A stretch of 64,000 bases of DNA from Dyella jiangningensis (GCF_003264855.1 NZ_NFZS01000001.1:2046001-2110000); one strand, 5' to 3'; shown: positions 33,629 through 43,811, numbered from the stretch's first letter. The notes: generated by a model not told the origin, from the sequence alone. Made by a program: numbers and translations.

Positions 33629-35479
33629 ATGGATACCGATTCGACGCCCCAGCCGCACACACGTGCGGCGCTTCCGCTTGCCCCATCGCTTGATCCGGCG
33701 CTGATCGACGCGCACATGCCGCGCCAGTTCCGCCCGCTGGAACTGCGGGTGGCGTGGATCGCGGCGCTGGCCATGACGCTGGGCGGGATCGTGGCGCTGG
33801 TGGCGCGTGCGCTCACGGCGTTGATCGGCCTGGTGACCAACCTGGCTTTCTATGGTCGCGTCAGCACGGAATTCAGCAGTCCCGCCGGCAATCACCTCGG
33901 CTTGTGGGTGATCGCCGTGCCGGTGATCGGTGGCCTGATCGTCGGTGCGATGGCGCGCTGGGGATCGCGCGCCATCCGTGGACACGGCATTCCCGAGGCG
34001 ATGGAGCAGGTGTTGCTCAATGAGAGCCGCATTCCGCCGCGCATGACCTGGCTGAAGCCGGTGTCGTCGGCCATCGCCATCGGCACGGGCGGCCCGTTCG
34101 GCGCAGAAGGCCCGATCATCGCCACGGGCGGCGCGCTGGGTTCGCTGCTGGGGCAGTTCCTTCACGTCACCGCCGATGAGCGCAAGACGCTGCTCGCAGC
34201 CGGCGCGGCGGCCGGTATGGCGGCGGTGTTCTCGGCGCCGATTTCCTCGGTACTGCTCGCGCTCGAGCTGCTGTTGTTCGAACGTCGCGCCCGCTCGCTG
34301 ATTCCGGTGGCGCTCGCCGCTGCCGTCGGCACGGGCGTGCGTTACGTGCTGGAAGGCAACGAGCCGATGTTCGCCATGCCGGCCGTCGCTGCGCCGACGC
34401 TGGCAGCGCTGGCCGTCTATATGGCCATGGGTCTGCTGACCGGCGTAGCGAGCGTGGGCATCACCAAGCTCACCTATGCGATCGAGGATGCCTTCGAGAA
34501 GCTGCCGGTGCACTGGATGTGGTGGCCGGCGCTGGGTGGCGTGGTGGTGGGCGTGGTCGGCTATGTGATGCCGGCGACACTGGGCGTGGGCTACACCAAT
34601 ATTTCGATCGTGCTGAGTGGCCAGATCGGCATGGCGGCGATGCTTACGCTGTGCCTGCTCAAGCTGGTGTCATGGTCGGTGGCGCTGGGCAGCGGCACCT
34701 CCGGCGGTACGCTGGCGCCGATGTTCACCATCGGTGGCGCCATGGGAGGCGTGATGGGCGCAGCCTGCGTGGCGTGGCTGCCTGGCCTGCACGTGGATCC
34801 GCACATGGCGGCGCTGGTGTGCATGGCGGCGATCTTCGCCGGTGCGTCGCGTGCGTTCCTCACCTCGGTGGTGTTCGCGTTCGAGACGACGCAGCAGACG
34901 CAGGGGCTGTTGCCGCTGCTCGCCGGTTGCGCGGCGGCCTACCTGGTGTCGGGTCTGTTGATGCGCCACACCATCATGACGGAGAAGATCGCGCGTCGCG
35001 GCGTGCATGTGCCGTCGGAGTACGCGGCCGATCATCTGGAGCGCATCAGCGTGGGCGACGCCTGCAGCAGGGACGTCGTGAGCCTGCGCGCGTCGCAGTC
35101 CCTGGGCGAGGTTCGCGAATGGCTTGGCCACGACAACGCGAAGACGCGCCATCAAGGTTTCCCCGTGCTCGCGGACGATGGGCGCCTGCTTGGCGTGGTG
35201 ACGCGGCGCGATCTGCTCAATGCAAATATGTCCGCGGATGCGCTGGTCGGTTCGCTGGTGCGTCGTCCGCCGCTGGTGGTGCGCGAAACCCATACGCTGC
35301 GCGAAGCGGCCGATCACATGGTCGAGGCGGACGTGGGTCGCCTGGTGGTGATGGGTGGCGAGGGCAGCACGCGGATGGTGGGCATCCTCACCCGTGGCGA
35401 TCTGCTGGCTGCGCATGCGCGTCGCCTGCGTGAGGCGCGCGAAGCGAGTCGCCACCTCGGTCGCAAGGGCGCGGCCTGA
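33629..35479 (+). CDS. CLC-type chloride/proton antiporter with C-terminal CBS pair
   Basis: 616 residues. The membrane part (about 40-460) carries the three CLC selectivity motifs in variant form: GHGIPE (119-123 region, usually GSGIP), GPFGAEGPII with the gating glutamate Glu160, and SGGTLAPMFTIGG. Retention of Glu160 suggests proton-coupled exchange rather than a channel. Two CBS domains follow (about 475-600; CSRDVVSLRAS, then RRPPLVVRETHTL), which in relatives bind nucleotides. Likely roles are pH or anion homeostasis. ATG 33629 is preferred over an in-frame TTG. Confidence 0.92.
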   Translation: MDTDSTPQPHTRAALPLAPSLDPALIDAHMPRQFRPLELRVAWIAALAMTLGGIVALVARALTALIGLVTNLAFYGRVSTEFSSPAGNHLGLWVIAVPVIGGLIVGAMARWGSRAIRGHGIPEAMEQVLLNESRIPPRMTWLKPVSSAIAIGTGGPFGAEGPIIATGGALGSLLGQFLHVTADERKTLLAAGAAAGMAAVFSAPISSVLLALELLLFERRARSLIPVALAAAVGTGVRYVLEGNEPMFAMPAVAAPTLAALAVYMAMGLLTGVASVGITKLTYAIEDAFEKLPVHWMWWPALGGVVVGVVGYVMPATLGVGYTNISIVLSGQIGMAAMLTLCLLKLVSWSVALGSGTSGGTLAPMFTIGGAMGGVMGAACVAWLPGLHVDPHMAALVCMAAIFAGASRAFLTSVVFAFETTQQTQGLLPLLAGCAAAYLVSGLLMRHTIMTEKIARRGVHVPSEYAADHLERISVGDACSRDVVSLRASQSLGEVREWLGHDNAKTRHQGFPVLADDGRLLGVVTRRDLLNANMSADALVGSLVRRPPLVVRETHTLREAADHMVEADVGRLVVMGGEGSTRMVGILTRGDLLAAHARRLREAREASRHLGRKGAA

Positions 35480-35492
35480 GAGCCGCGCCCTT
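35465..35492. terminator. Bidirectional hairpin between the CLC gene and alcohol dehydrogenase
   Basis: Perfect 11-bp stem AAGGGCGCGGC / GCCGCGCCCTT with a 6-nt loop, overlapping the CLC stop codon. It lies between convergent genes and ends in TTCGTC on the plus strand. Confidence 0.6.
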
Positions 35493-35498
35493 CGTCAC

Positions 35499-36557
35499 TC
35501 AGGCGGTCTTGAGCGAGGCGATGTCGATCACGAAGCGGTACTTCACGTCGCTCTTCAACATGCGCTCGTAGGCGTGATTGATGTCCTTGATATCGATGAC
35601 TTCGATATCGCTGACGATGCCGTGCTCGGCGCAGAAGTCGAGCATCTCCTGCGTTTCGGCGATGCCGCCGATGGCCGAACCCGAGATGGAGCGGCGGCCG
35701 AGGATCACCATCGCGGCCTGCACCGGCGGTTCGATCGGCTCCAGCAGGCCCACCAGGCACAGCACGCCGTTGAGCTTGAGCGTGGCGAGGTAGGGGTTGA
35801 GGTCGTGCGGCGAGGGCACGGTGTCGAGGATGAAATCGAACTGCCGTGCCGAGGCGGCCATCTGTTGCGCGTCGGTCGACAGCACCACGTGGTCGGCACC
35901 AAGGCGACGCGCTTCGGCTTCCTTGCCCGGCGTGCGGGTGAACAGGGTGACGTCGGCGCCCATGGCCTTGGCAAATTTCAGGCCCATGTGACCCAGGCCG
36001 CCCAGGCCGATCACCGCCACCTTGCTGCCCTTGCCGATCTTCCAGTGACGCAGCGGTGACCAGGTGGTGATGCCTGCGCACAGCAGCGGCGCGGCGGCCT
36101 TCGGATCCAGCTTGTCGGAAATGCGTACGACGAACTTGTCCGACACGACGATGCGCTCGGAGTAGCCGCCGAAGGTCGGCAGGCCGTCGTGGCGATCCTT
36201 GTCGTTGTAGGTCCAGGTCGCGCCGTTTTCGCAGTACGGTTCGAGGCCGGCGTTGCACGACGCGCAATGCTGGCAGGAGTCGACCATGCAGCCGACGCCA
36301 ACCATCTCGCCGACCTTGAACGTGCTGACTTTGTCGCCGACGGCGCTGACGCGGCCAACGATCTCGTGACCTGGCACCAACGGGTAGATGCTGCCGTGCC
36401 ACTCGTTGCGGGCCTGGTGCAGGTCGGAGTGGCAGACGCCGCAATAAAGGATGTCGATCACCACGTCGTCAGGACGCGGATCGCGGCGTTCGAACTGATA
36501 GGGAGCGACCGGGGAGGTGGCCGACTGGGCGGCGTAGCCGCGGATGGAGAGAGCCAT
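35499..36557 (-). CDS. Zinc-dependent alcohol dehydrogenase (CAD/YahK/AdhC-like, NADP type)
   Basis: 352 residues. Catalytic zinc site CGVCHSDLH (about 39-46) and PGHEIVG; structural zinc cysteines in CMVDSCQHCASCNAGLEPYC. Rossmann motif GLGGLGHMGLKFAKAMGAD at about 185-203. The WTYNDKDRHDGLPTFGGY block is typical of the cinnamyl-alcohol/aldehyde reductase branch (YahK, AdhC), which reduces a broad set of aldehydes with NADPH. ATG at 36557 has AGGAG upstream; in-frame codons further up lie within the divergent promoter region. Probably controlled by the divergent AraC-type gene. Confidence 0.93.
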   Translation of the reverse strand: MALSIRGYAAQSATSPVAPYQFERRDPRPDDVVIDILYCGVCHSDLHQARNEWHGSIYPLVPGHEIVGRVSAVGDKVSTFKVGEMVGVGCMVDSCQHCASCNAGLEPYCENGATWTYNDKDRHDGLPTFGGYSERIVVSDKFVVRISDKLDPKAAAPLLCAGITTWSPLRHWKIGKGSKVAVIGLGGLGHMGLKFAKAMGADVTLFTRTPGKEAEARRLGADHVVLSTDAQQMAASARQFDFILDTVPSPHDLNPYLATLKLNGVLCLVGLLEPIEPPVQAAMVILGRRSISGSAIGGIAETQEMLDFCAEHGIVSDIEVIDIKDINHAYERMLKSDVKYRFVIDIASLKTA

Positions 36558-36711
36558 GCATAACTCCTGGGGTGAAAAACGGCGAAGGCCTGAAAGTATG
36601 GTCGGACCGGCCGCGCGACGGGTAGCCGGATCCTGCGCGATAGCCGGCGAGGTACTCGCCATGCCGTGCAGGAACGGGCAATCTAACGCTGCCCCGTGTT
36701 TCGGCAACATC

Positions 36712-37647
36712 ATGAACAGCAAGCCTTCCCATCAGTCGGAACCCGCGCGTCTGGTCCAGGATCGCGAGGAATTGACAACCCTGATTGAACGATGGACGCC
36801 CACGGAGGGCGTGCACGCCACCGCCTGGCCTGCGCTCAGCTTCTTCCGTGCGGATTCGCCGGGCGTCCCGACCTGTGCGATGTACGAGCCCGGCCTTGGC
36901 CTGGCGCTCATGGGCGCCAAGCAGATCCTGCTGGGACAGCAGGTCTTCGTGCACGAGCCTGCTTCGTATCTCGTCACGTCGGTGGATGTACCGGTGTCTT
37001 CGCAGGTGCTGCGCGCAACCCCCACCGAGCCCTGTCTTTGCCTCACGTTCCGGCTCGACATGGCGCGCATCCGCGAGATGCTGCCCGAGGTCACCGCCGG
37101 TCGGCCGATGGGCGCGCCCACCACGGGCATTTCGCTGAGCCCACTCGAGGATGGCCTGCTCGATCCCTTGCTGCGCTTGGTGCGATTGCTCGATGCGCCG
37201 AGGGATCTGGCGATGCTCGGTCCGCTGATCGAGCACGAAGTGCTCTATCGGCTGCTTACCGGCGGGCAGGGCGCACGATTGGTGCAGATCGCCACGTCAG
37301 GCAGCCAGGGCCATCAGGTCTCGCGGGCGATCGAATGGCTGCGCCGGCACTACGACGAACCGCTGCGCATCGACGAACTGGCCGGGCGCGTGAACATGAG
37401 CAGTTCATCGCTGCATCACCACTTTCGTGCGATCACGGCGATGAGTCCGCTGCAATACCAGAAGCAGCTGCGGCTGCACGAAGCGAGACGACTGCTGCTG
37501 GCTGGGCAATGCGATGTCGCCACGGCGTCCCATCGCGTGGGTTACGAAAGCCCGTCGCAGTTCAGTCGCGAATATAGCCGGCACTTCGGCGCGCCACCGC
37601 TGCGTGACGTATCGCGGCTGCGTCTGGCGGAGGTTGCCTCCGGCTAG
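36712..37647 (+). CDS. AraC-family transcriptional regulator
   Basis: 311 residues. The N-terminal AraC_N-type cupin domain (about 25-185; YEPGLGLALMGAKQILLG, YLVTSVDVPVSSQVL, FRLDMARIREMLPEV) senses an unknown ligand. The C-terminal double helix-turn-helix (about 200-300) reads RIDELAGRVNMSSSSLHHHFRAIT, then SHRVGYESPSQFSREYSRHFG. It is divergent from the alcohol dehydrogenase with 154 bp between starts, the standard arrangement for a regulator controlling its neighbour. In similar pairs the signal is often an aldehyde, which is inference. Confidence 0.92.
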   Translation: MNSKPSHQSEPARLVQDREELTTLIERWTPTEGVHATAWPALSFFRADSPGVPTCAMYEPGLGLALMGAKQILLGQQVFVHEPASYLVTSVDVPVSSQVLRATPTEPCLCLTFRLDMARIREMLPEVTAGRPMGAPTTGISLSPLEDGLLDPLLRLVRLLDAPRDLAMLGPLIEHEVLYRLLTGGQGARLVQIATSGSQGHQVSRAIEWLRRHYDEPLRIDELAGRVNMSSSSLHHHFRAITAMSPLQYQKQLRLHEARRLLLAGQCDVATASHRVGYESPSQFSREYSRHFGAPPLRDVSRLRLAEVASG

Positions 37648-37654
37648 CCTCCTT

Positions 37655-37730
37655 TGTAGGAGCGCACTTCGTGCGCGATTGCCGATCGCGAGTAAGTACA
37701 GGACCATCGCGCACTGGGTGCGCTCCTACA
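37655..37730. repeat. REP-like palindromic repeat, copy 1
   Basis: Left arm TGTAGGAGCGCACTTCGTGC and right arm GCACTGGGTGCGCTCCTACA face each other about 26 nt apart. Each arm is itself a small hairpin (GCGCAC-TTC-GTGCGC on the left). The core GTAGGAGCGCAC recurs at 53,574. These are extragenic repeats of the TnpA-REP type, common in Xanthomonadaceae and Pseudomonas. Lies between the AraC gene and the HAD-IB gene. Confidence 0.85.
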
Positions 37731-37764
37731 GACGAGCAAACACCGTGTTTTTCAAAGGGACGGC

Positions 37765-38358
37765 ATGAACCTGGCTTTGTTCGACTTCGACGGCACCATC
37801 ACCACCAAGGAGCTGTTTCGTCCGTTCCTCGAATTCGCGGTGCCGTCGATCAGGCTGCGCTGGGGCGGCCTCCTGCTGGCGCCGATGGTGCTGGGCTACA
37901 AGCTCGGCGTCGTGCCCTCCAACACGATGCGCGCCAGCGCGGTTCGCCTCGGCCTGCAGGGCATGGATGAGGCGCATGCGAACGAACAGGGGCGTCGCTT
38001 CGCCGATGAAATCATTCCCCAGGCCCTGCGCGACAACGCGCTCGAACGCATTCTCTGGCACAAGCGGCAAGGGGATCGCGTGGTGGTGGTTTCGGGTGCG
38101 CTGGACATCTATCTCTCCCATTGGTGCCGGCAGCATGACCTCGAACTGCTGTGTTCGGAGCTGGAAAGCCACCGCGGCAGGTTGACCGGTAGGTACCGTG
38201 GCGCGCAATGCGTGGGCGCAGAAAAACGTCGCCGCGTACACGCGGCATATGACGTCGACGCCTATCCGGTCGTCTACGCGTATGGAGACACGCATGAGGA
38301 TCGCGAGCTGCTGCAAATGGCCCATCGTCGCTACTTCCAGTGGCGCGAGGTGGCCTGA
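37765..38358 (+). CDS. HAD-IB family phosphatase
   Basis: 197 residues. HAD motif I FDFDGTIT at residues 6-13, motif II VVVVSGALD near 110, lysine in KRRRVH, and motif III AYGDTHEDREL near 174. The HAD-IB subclass includes phosphoserine phosphatases and the phosphatidylglycerophosphatase PgpC, and the hydrophobic cap start (LRWGGLLLAPMVLGYKLG) resembles the YfhB/PgpC branch. The substrate is undetermined. It is preceded by the REP-like repeat and converges with the sensor kinase gene, 8 bp away. Confidence 0.87.
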   Translation: MNLALFDFDGTITTKELFRPFLEFAVPSIRLRWGGLLLAPMVLGYKLGVVPSNTMRASAVRLGLQGMDEAHANEQGRRFADEIIPQALRDNALERILWHKRQGDRVVVVSGALDIYLSHWCRQHDLELLCSELESHRGRLTGRYRGAQCVGAEKRRRVHAAYDVDAYPVVYAYGDTHEDRELLQMAHRRYFQWREVA

Positions 38359-38366
38359 GCCCGCGT

Positions 38367-39770
38367 TCAGCCGGTTGCGGGCGGCTTCGGAAAGGTCAAG
38401 GTGAAGCGGGTGACGCCTTGTCGTTCGCTCTTCGCCACGACGTCGCCGCCGTGCAGCTCCATGATGCTCTTGACGATGGAAAGGCCCAGCCCGGTGGAAT
38501 GGGCCGAGTCGCTGCGCGAGCGGTCCACGCGGTAGAAGCGATCGAACAGGTGCGCCATATGTTCGGGCGGGATGCCGGCGCCGGGGTTCTCCACGCTGAC
38601 CTCCACGCCGCGCTCCGTATCCAGGGCGCGCATCTCGATCGTGCCGCCAGCCGGCGTGTAGCGCAGCGCGTTGGACAGCAGGTTGCTGACCGCGCGGCGG
38701 AACAGCTCGCGGTCGGCGTGGACGCTGGCATGCGCTGTCACGCGTACGGCGACACCGGCGTCGGACGCCAGTCCTTCGAAGTAGTCGGCGATGCGTTGCA
38801 GTTCTTCGCCCGCTTCGATCATCACGCGTTGCAGCGCGAACTGCGGGCTGTCGGCGCGCGCGAGGAACAGCACGCTTTCGATGGTTCGGCTGACGCGGTC
38901 GCATTCCTCGATGTTGGATCCCAGCAGCAACTGGTATTCCTCCACGCTGCGTGGGCGGGTGAGGGCGACCTCGTTCGCGCCGCGCAGGTTGCCGATCGGC
39001 GTGCGCAGATCGTGGGCGAGATCCACGGTGAATTGCCACACTCGCGCGAAGCCATCCTCGATGCGGCCCAGCATGTCGTTGAGCGCGATGCTGAGCGTCT
39101 GCAGTTCGGCGGGCACATCGTCGGCCGGCATCCGCGTGCTCAGGTGATGCGCGGTCACCGCCGAGGCACTGGCAGCCATGGCGCGCAACGGCCGCAGCGC
39201 ACGCCGCACCAGCAGGTAGCTGAGCAATACGGCGACCAGCATGCCGGCAGCCAACGCCAGGATGGTGTCGCGCCGATAGCGTGAGAGCAGCAGCGCTCGG
39301 TCGGCCAGCGAGCGCGCCACCACGATGGTCACGGTCGAACCATCCCCGGGCTTGCCGATGGCAGAAACGCCGCGAATCTCGTGATCGTCGGCATCGCGCC
39401 AGGACTGGACGTCGGCCGCGACGATGCGCCGCTCCGACGGCACCATGGCTTGGACGGTCATGGGAAGACGGGACGGGTTGCGCTCCACCAACACATGGCC
39501 CGCTTCGTCCACGATGCGCAGCGCATTGTTCGTATCGCCCAGCACGCCGATGATCAGGCGATACTGGTGCGCGGCGACGTCGGCAGGGGAATCGAGCTCC
39601 GCCACGAAGCGGCGCAGGTGCCGCGTCGCCAGCACGAGGTTGGTGTCGTCCTGCTCGTGGATGCGCCGCGCCGCGGCTTCGAACAGCAGGAAGCCTACCG
39701 CGCTGAAACACGCCACCGTGATCACTACGAAAGTGATGGCCAGGCGGGCGCTGAGCGACAGTCGTGCCAT
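38367..39770 (-). CDS. Heavy-metal-type sensor histidine kinase (CusS-like)
   Basis: 467 residues. Membrane segments at about 10-30 and 160-182 flank a periplasmic sensor. A HAMP domain (about 183-235) and a HisKA dimerisation domain follow, with the phosphorylated His in LAHDLRTPIGNL. The ATPase has the N box NLLSNALRYTP, the G1 box NPGAGIPPEHM and the G2 box STGLGLSIVKSI. The architecture fits the heavy-metal sensor kinase group. ATGA overlap with the response regulator stop. It ends 8 bp from the HAD-IB gene. Confidence 0.92.
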   Translation of the reverse strand: MARLSLSARLAITFVVITVACFSAVGFLLFEAAARRIHEQDDTNLVLATRHLRRFVAELDSPADVAAHQYRLIIGVLGDTNNALRIVDEAGHVLVERNPSRLPMTVQAMVPSERRIVAADVQSWRDADDHEIRGVSAIGKPGDGSTVTIVVARSLADRALLLSRYRRDTILALAAGMLVAVLLSYLLVRRALRPLRAMAASASAVTAHHLSTRMPADDVPAELQTLSIALNDMLGRIEDGFARVWQFTVDLAHDLRTPIGNLRGANEVALTRPRSVEEYQLLLGSNIEECDRVSRTIESVLFLARADSPQFALQRVMIEAGEELQRIADYFEGLASDAGVAVRVTAHASVHADRELFRRAVSNLLSNALRYTPAGGTIEMRALDTERGVEVSVENPGAGIPPEHMAHLFDRFYRVDRSRSDSAHSTGLGLSIVKSIMELHGGDVVAKSERQGVTRFTLTFPKPPATG

Positions 39771-40450
39771 CAGTTGGCCTCGCGCGCTTCGTCGAGCACG
39801 TAGCCCATGCCCCGCACGGTGTGGATCAGCTTGACCTCGTGGCCGTCGTCGATCTTGACGCGCAGCCGGCGGATGGCCACTTCGACCACATTGGTATCGC
39901 TGTCGAAGTTCATGTCCCACACGTAGGAAGCAATCTGCGTGCGGCTCAATACCTCTCCGCGGCGCCGTGCCAGCAACTGCAACAGCGAGAATTCCCGTGG
40001 GGTGAGATCGATGCGCTGACCGGCGCGTCGAACGCGTCGACGTACGGCGTCAATTTCCAGATCGCCGATATGCATGTGCTCGATGTCGCGCGGCGGCCCG
40101 CGGCGGAGCAGGGTGCGGATGCGGGCCAGCAGTTCGACGAAGGCGAACGGTTTCACCAGGTAGTCGTCGCCGCCCAGCTCCAGCCCCTTCACGCGCTCTT
40201 CCAGCTCGTCCATCGCGGTGAGCAGCAGTACCGGCGTGTCCTTTCTGGCGCGCAGCCGGGTCAGCACGGCCCAGCCGTCGATACCCGGCAGCATCACGTC
40301 CAGCACGATGAGGTCGTAATCGTCCTCAAGCGCCAGGTGCAGGCCGTCGATGCCATTGAGCGCGACATCCACGGTGAAGCCGGACTCCTCGAGCCCTTTC
40401 TTGAGGTACTCACCGGCTTTCTTTTCGTCTTCGATGACAAGCAGACGCAT
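39770..40450 (-). CDS. OmpR-family response regulator (CusR/CopR-like)
   Basis: 226 residues. Receiver: [15 protein letters not shown] with the acidic pair, phosphoacceptor in [14 protein letters not shown], Lys in [10 protein letters not shown]. The winged-helix DNA-binding domain (about 130-222) carries [21 protein letters not shown] and [15 protein letters not shown]. Belongs to the heavy-metal-response subgroup. Transcribed away from the RND operon with 150 bp between starts, and probably activates it. The signal (metal, detergent or other toxicant) is unknown. Confidence 0.93.
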   Translation of the reverse strand: MRLLVIEDEKKAGEYLKKGLEESGFTVDVALNGIDGLHLALEDDYDLIVLDVMLPGIDGWAVLTRLRARKDTPVLLLTAMDELEERVKGLELGGDDYLVKPFAFVELLARIRTLLRRGPPRDIEHMHIGDLEIDAVRRRVRRAGQRIDLTPREFSLLQLLARRRGEVLSRTQIASYVWDMNFDSDTNVVEVAIRRLRVKIDDGHEVKLIHTVRGMGYVLDEAREAN

Positions 40451-40504
40451 GGACGGTCTCGCCTTGGCTTGCCGTCATCATACGTTGGCCCCCGCCCGAC
40501 CGTG

Positions 40505-40532
40505 ATTACAGATTTGTCAGGTGACCGTCAGG
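40505..40532. promoter_or_regulatory. Candidate response-regulator box between two-component and RND operons
   Basis: ATTACA-GATT-TGTCAG is a near palindrome (two mismatches). It overlaps a direct repeat GTCAGG-TGACC-GTCAGG (40516-40532), repeat period 11 bp. OmpR-type regulators bind tandem half-sites about one helical turn apart. It lies 69 bp before the RND permease start, consistent with an activator site. Confidence 0.4.
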
Positions 40533-40600
40533 GGCCGGCAAGCGCGGCGATCCTAGCCTTGGACCCATCGCGGCCTGTTGGCCGATACCGAGAGTGGGTC

Positions 40601-43600
40601 ATGTGGATCGTCCGTCTGGCGCTGCGGCGCCCCTATACCTTCATCGTGCTGGCCCTGCTGCTGGTCTTCATCGGGCCGCTCGCGCTGCTGCGCACGCCGA
40701 CCGACATCTTTCCGAACATCGACATTCCGGTGGTCAGCATCGTGTGGTCGTACAACGGCTTCTCGGCCGAGGACATGGCGAAGCGGATCACGTCGAACTA
40801 CGAGCGCGCGCTCACGTCCGACGTCGACGACATCGAGCACATCGAGTCGCAGTCGCTGAACGGCGTGGCCGTAATCAAGGTGTATTTCCATCCCGGCGCG
40901 GATATCAACCGCGCCATCGCCGAAGCGTCGTCCAACGCGCAATCGATCCTGCGTGTGCTGCCGCCAGGGACGCTGCCGCCGCTGGTCATTTCGTACAACG
41001 CCTCGACAGTGCCGATCCTTCAACTGGCACTGTCGAGCGACACGCTCGCCGAACAGCAGCTGTACGACCTCGGCAACAGCTTCATCCGTACGCAGCTGGC
41101 CACGGTACAGGGCGCGGCGATTCCGTTGCCGTTCGGCGGCAAGGTGCGCCAGGTGATGGTGGACCTGAACGCGCAGGCCATGCAGGCACACGGTCTGTCG
41201 CCGCTGGACGTGGTGAATGCGGTGAACGCGCAGAACCTGATCCTGCCCGGAGGCACCGCCAAGATCGGCGCGCTCGAATACAACGTCAATCTCAACGGCA
41301 GCCCGTCCAGCGTGGATGAGCTGAATCTTCTTCCGGTGAAATCGACACCTGGCGGCGTGGTGTACCTGCGCGACGTGGCCCAGGTGCGCGACGGCTTTGC
41401 CCCGCAGACTAATATCGTGCGCGTCGACGGCACGCGGTCGGCGCTGCTGCAGGTGGAGAAGAGCGGCGATGCTTCGACGCTGGACATCATCGGCCAGGTA
41501 AAGGCCATGCTGCCCCATATCGTCGCCGGCCTGCCCAAGGCGCTGGCGGTGAAGCCGGTGTCCGACCAGTCGGTGTTCGTCAGCTCCGCGGTCGACGGCG
41601 TGATTCGCGAAGGCGCTGATCGCCGCCGCGCTGACCGCGCTGATGATCCTGCTGTTTCTCGGCAGCTGGCGCTCGACGCTGATCATCGCGATCTCGATTC
41701 CGCTGTCGGTGATGAGTTCGCTGATCGCGCTGTCCGCGCTGGGGCAGACCATCAACATCATGACGCTGGGCGGATTGGCGCTGGCAGTGGGCATCCTGGT
41801 GGATGACGCCACGGTGGCCATCGAGGCGATCAGCCATCACCGCGACATGGGCAAGCCGCTGATGGACGCGATCATCGATGCGTCATCGCAGATCGCCTTG
41901 CCCACGCTGGTGTCGACGCTGTCGATCTGCATCGTGTTCGTGCCGATGTTCCTGCTGACGGGCGTGGCGCGCTACCTGTTCGTACCCCTGGCCGAGGCCG
42001 TAGTGTTCGCGATGCTGGCGTCATATTTCCTGTCCCGCACGCTGATCCCAACGCTGGCGATGTACCTGCTGCGCGGCGAGCGCGCGACGACCGACACTCA
42101 TGGTCGCTGGGAAGTACTGCGCCGGTTCCAGCAGCGCTTCGAGCGGGGTTTCGAGCGATTCCATGGGCATTACCAGGCGGTGCTGTCTGCTGCCATCGCC
42201 AGTCCGCGGCGCGTGGCGCTCGGTTTCGCGGTGGTCTGCGGTATCTCGTTGCTGCTGGTTCCCGTACTGGGCAGGGATTTCTTTCCCACTTCCGATACCG
42301 GCGAGATCCGCCTGCACATGCGTGTTCGTACCGGTACACGCATCGAGCAGACCGCGCGGGTGGTGGACCTGGTGGAGCAGCGTATCCGCACGGTGATTCC
42401 GCCGTCGACGTTGGGCGGGATCCTCGACAACATCGGCCTGCCGGTGAGCGGCATCAACATCACCTACGACTCGTCATTGCCGGTGGGCTCGGCCGATGCC
42501 GACATCCTGGTGACGCTGAAGCCCGGTCATGGCCCAACGGCCGCATACGTCGAGACGCTGCGCGAGCAGTTGAATCGCGATTTCCCCGGCGTGACGTTTG
42601 CCTTCCTGCCGGCCGACATCATCAGCCAGACACTGGATTTCGGCCTGCCGTCGCCGATCGACGTGCAGATCGTGGGCAAGGACCAGGTCGCCAATCGGCA
42701 GATCGCCGATCAGCTGCTGGCATCGTTCCGCCATGTGCAGGGCCTGGTTGATCCGCGTATCCAGCAGCCGGGCGACGCGCCGTCGATCAACATCAACGTG
42801 GATCGCACCAAGGCCATCCAGGCCGGCTTCCAGCAACGCGTGATTGCCCAGAACCTGCTGATCGCCCTGTCGGGCAGTTCGCAGACCTCGCCGAATTTCT
42901 GGCTCAACCCGATCAATGGCGTGAGCTATCCGTTGGCCACGGAAGCACCGCAGTACACCATCGACTCGCTGCAGTCGCTGGGCAATATCCCGCTGACCAA
43001 CGGCAACCAGCAGGGCGTGGCAGGGAAGGGCGCGACGGTGCCGATCCTCGCATCGCTGAGCACGCTCTCGCGCGGATCGCAGGACGCGGTGGTATCGCAC
43101 TACAACGTGCAGCCGGTGATCGACGTGTTCGCCGGTGTGCAGGGTCGCGATCTGGGCGCGGTGGCTGCCGACGTCGAGACGCTGGTCGCGCAGGCGCGTG
43201 CGCATCTGCCGCCGGGTTCGAGCCTGGTCGTGCGCGGCGAGGTGCAGACCATGCAGTCGTCGTTCCAGGGCCTGCTGCTTGGCCTCGCCTTCGCCGTGCT
43301 GCTGGTGTATGCGCTGATGGTGGTGAACTTCCAGTCGTGGCTGGACCCGCTGGTGATCATCAGCGGCTTGCCGGGCGCCATCTCCGGCATGGCAGGGGTG
43401 TTGTTCGTCACGCGCACCACCATCAGCGTGCCTGCGTTGACCGGAGCCATCATGTGCATTGGCATCGCCACTGCCAACAGCATTCTGGTGGTGAGCTTTG
43501 CGCGCGACCGCATCAACGAAGGCGCCACGCCCTTGCAGGCTGCCTTCGACGCCGGCAGCACCCGCTTCCGTCCGGTATTGATGACGGCCTTGGCCATGCT

Positions 43601-43811
43601 GATCGGCATGTTGCCGATGGCGCTGGGCCTCGGCGATGGCGGCGAGCAGAACGCGCCGCTCGGCCGCGCGGTCATCGGTGGCCTATTGTTCGGCACGGTT
43701 GCCACCCTGGTCTTCGTTCCCGTCGTGTTTGCCGCCGTGCATGCCTGGCTGCGCCGCCGCGCCGGCCAAACCCTGCAGGCGTTGCCCAATCCGACCCCAT
43801 CGACTCCGTGA
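40601..43811 (+). pseudogene. RND efflux permease, disrupted by a one-base frameshift
   Basis: Proton-driven inner-membrane pump (AcrB/MdtB-like). The first part runs from ATG 40601 (MWIVRLALRRPYTFIVLAL; TPTDIFPNIDIPVVSIVW) to SSAVDGVIRE. Then the frame changes: the rest (LIAAALTALMILLFLGSW, membrane segments, to FVPVVFAAVHAWLRRRAG) is one base out, open from 41643. Removing one G of 41612-41613 gives RE-ALIAAALTALM and an intact 1069-residue protein, the normal RND length. As written the product stops at 41806. It heads a permease-adaptor-outer-membrane operon. Real lesion or sequencing error cannot be decided here. Confidence 0.88.

Noticed and set aside
39764-40600. In-frame extension upstream of the RND permease
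   Set aside because: It lies opposite the response-regulator gene; the permease N-terminus (membrane helix after MWIVRLALRRP) starts at 40601.
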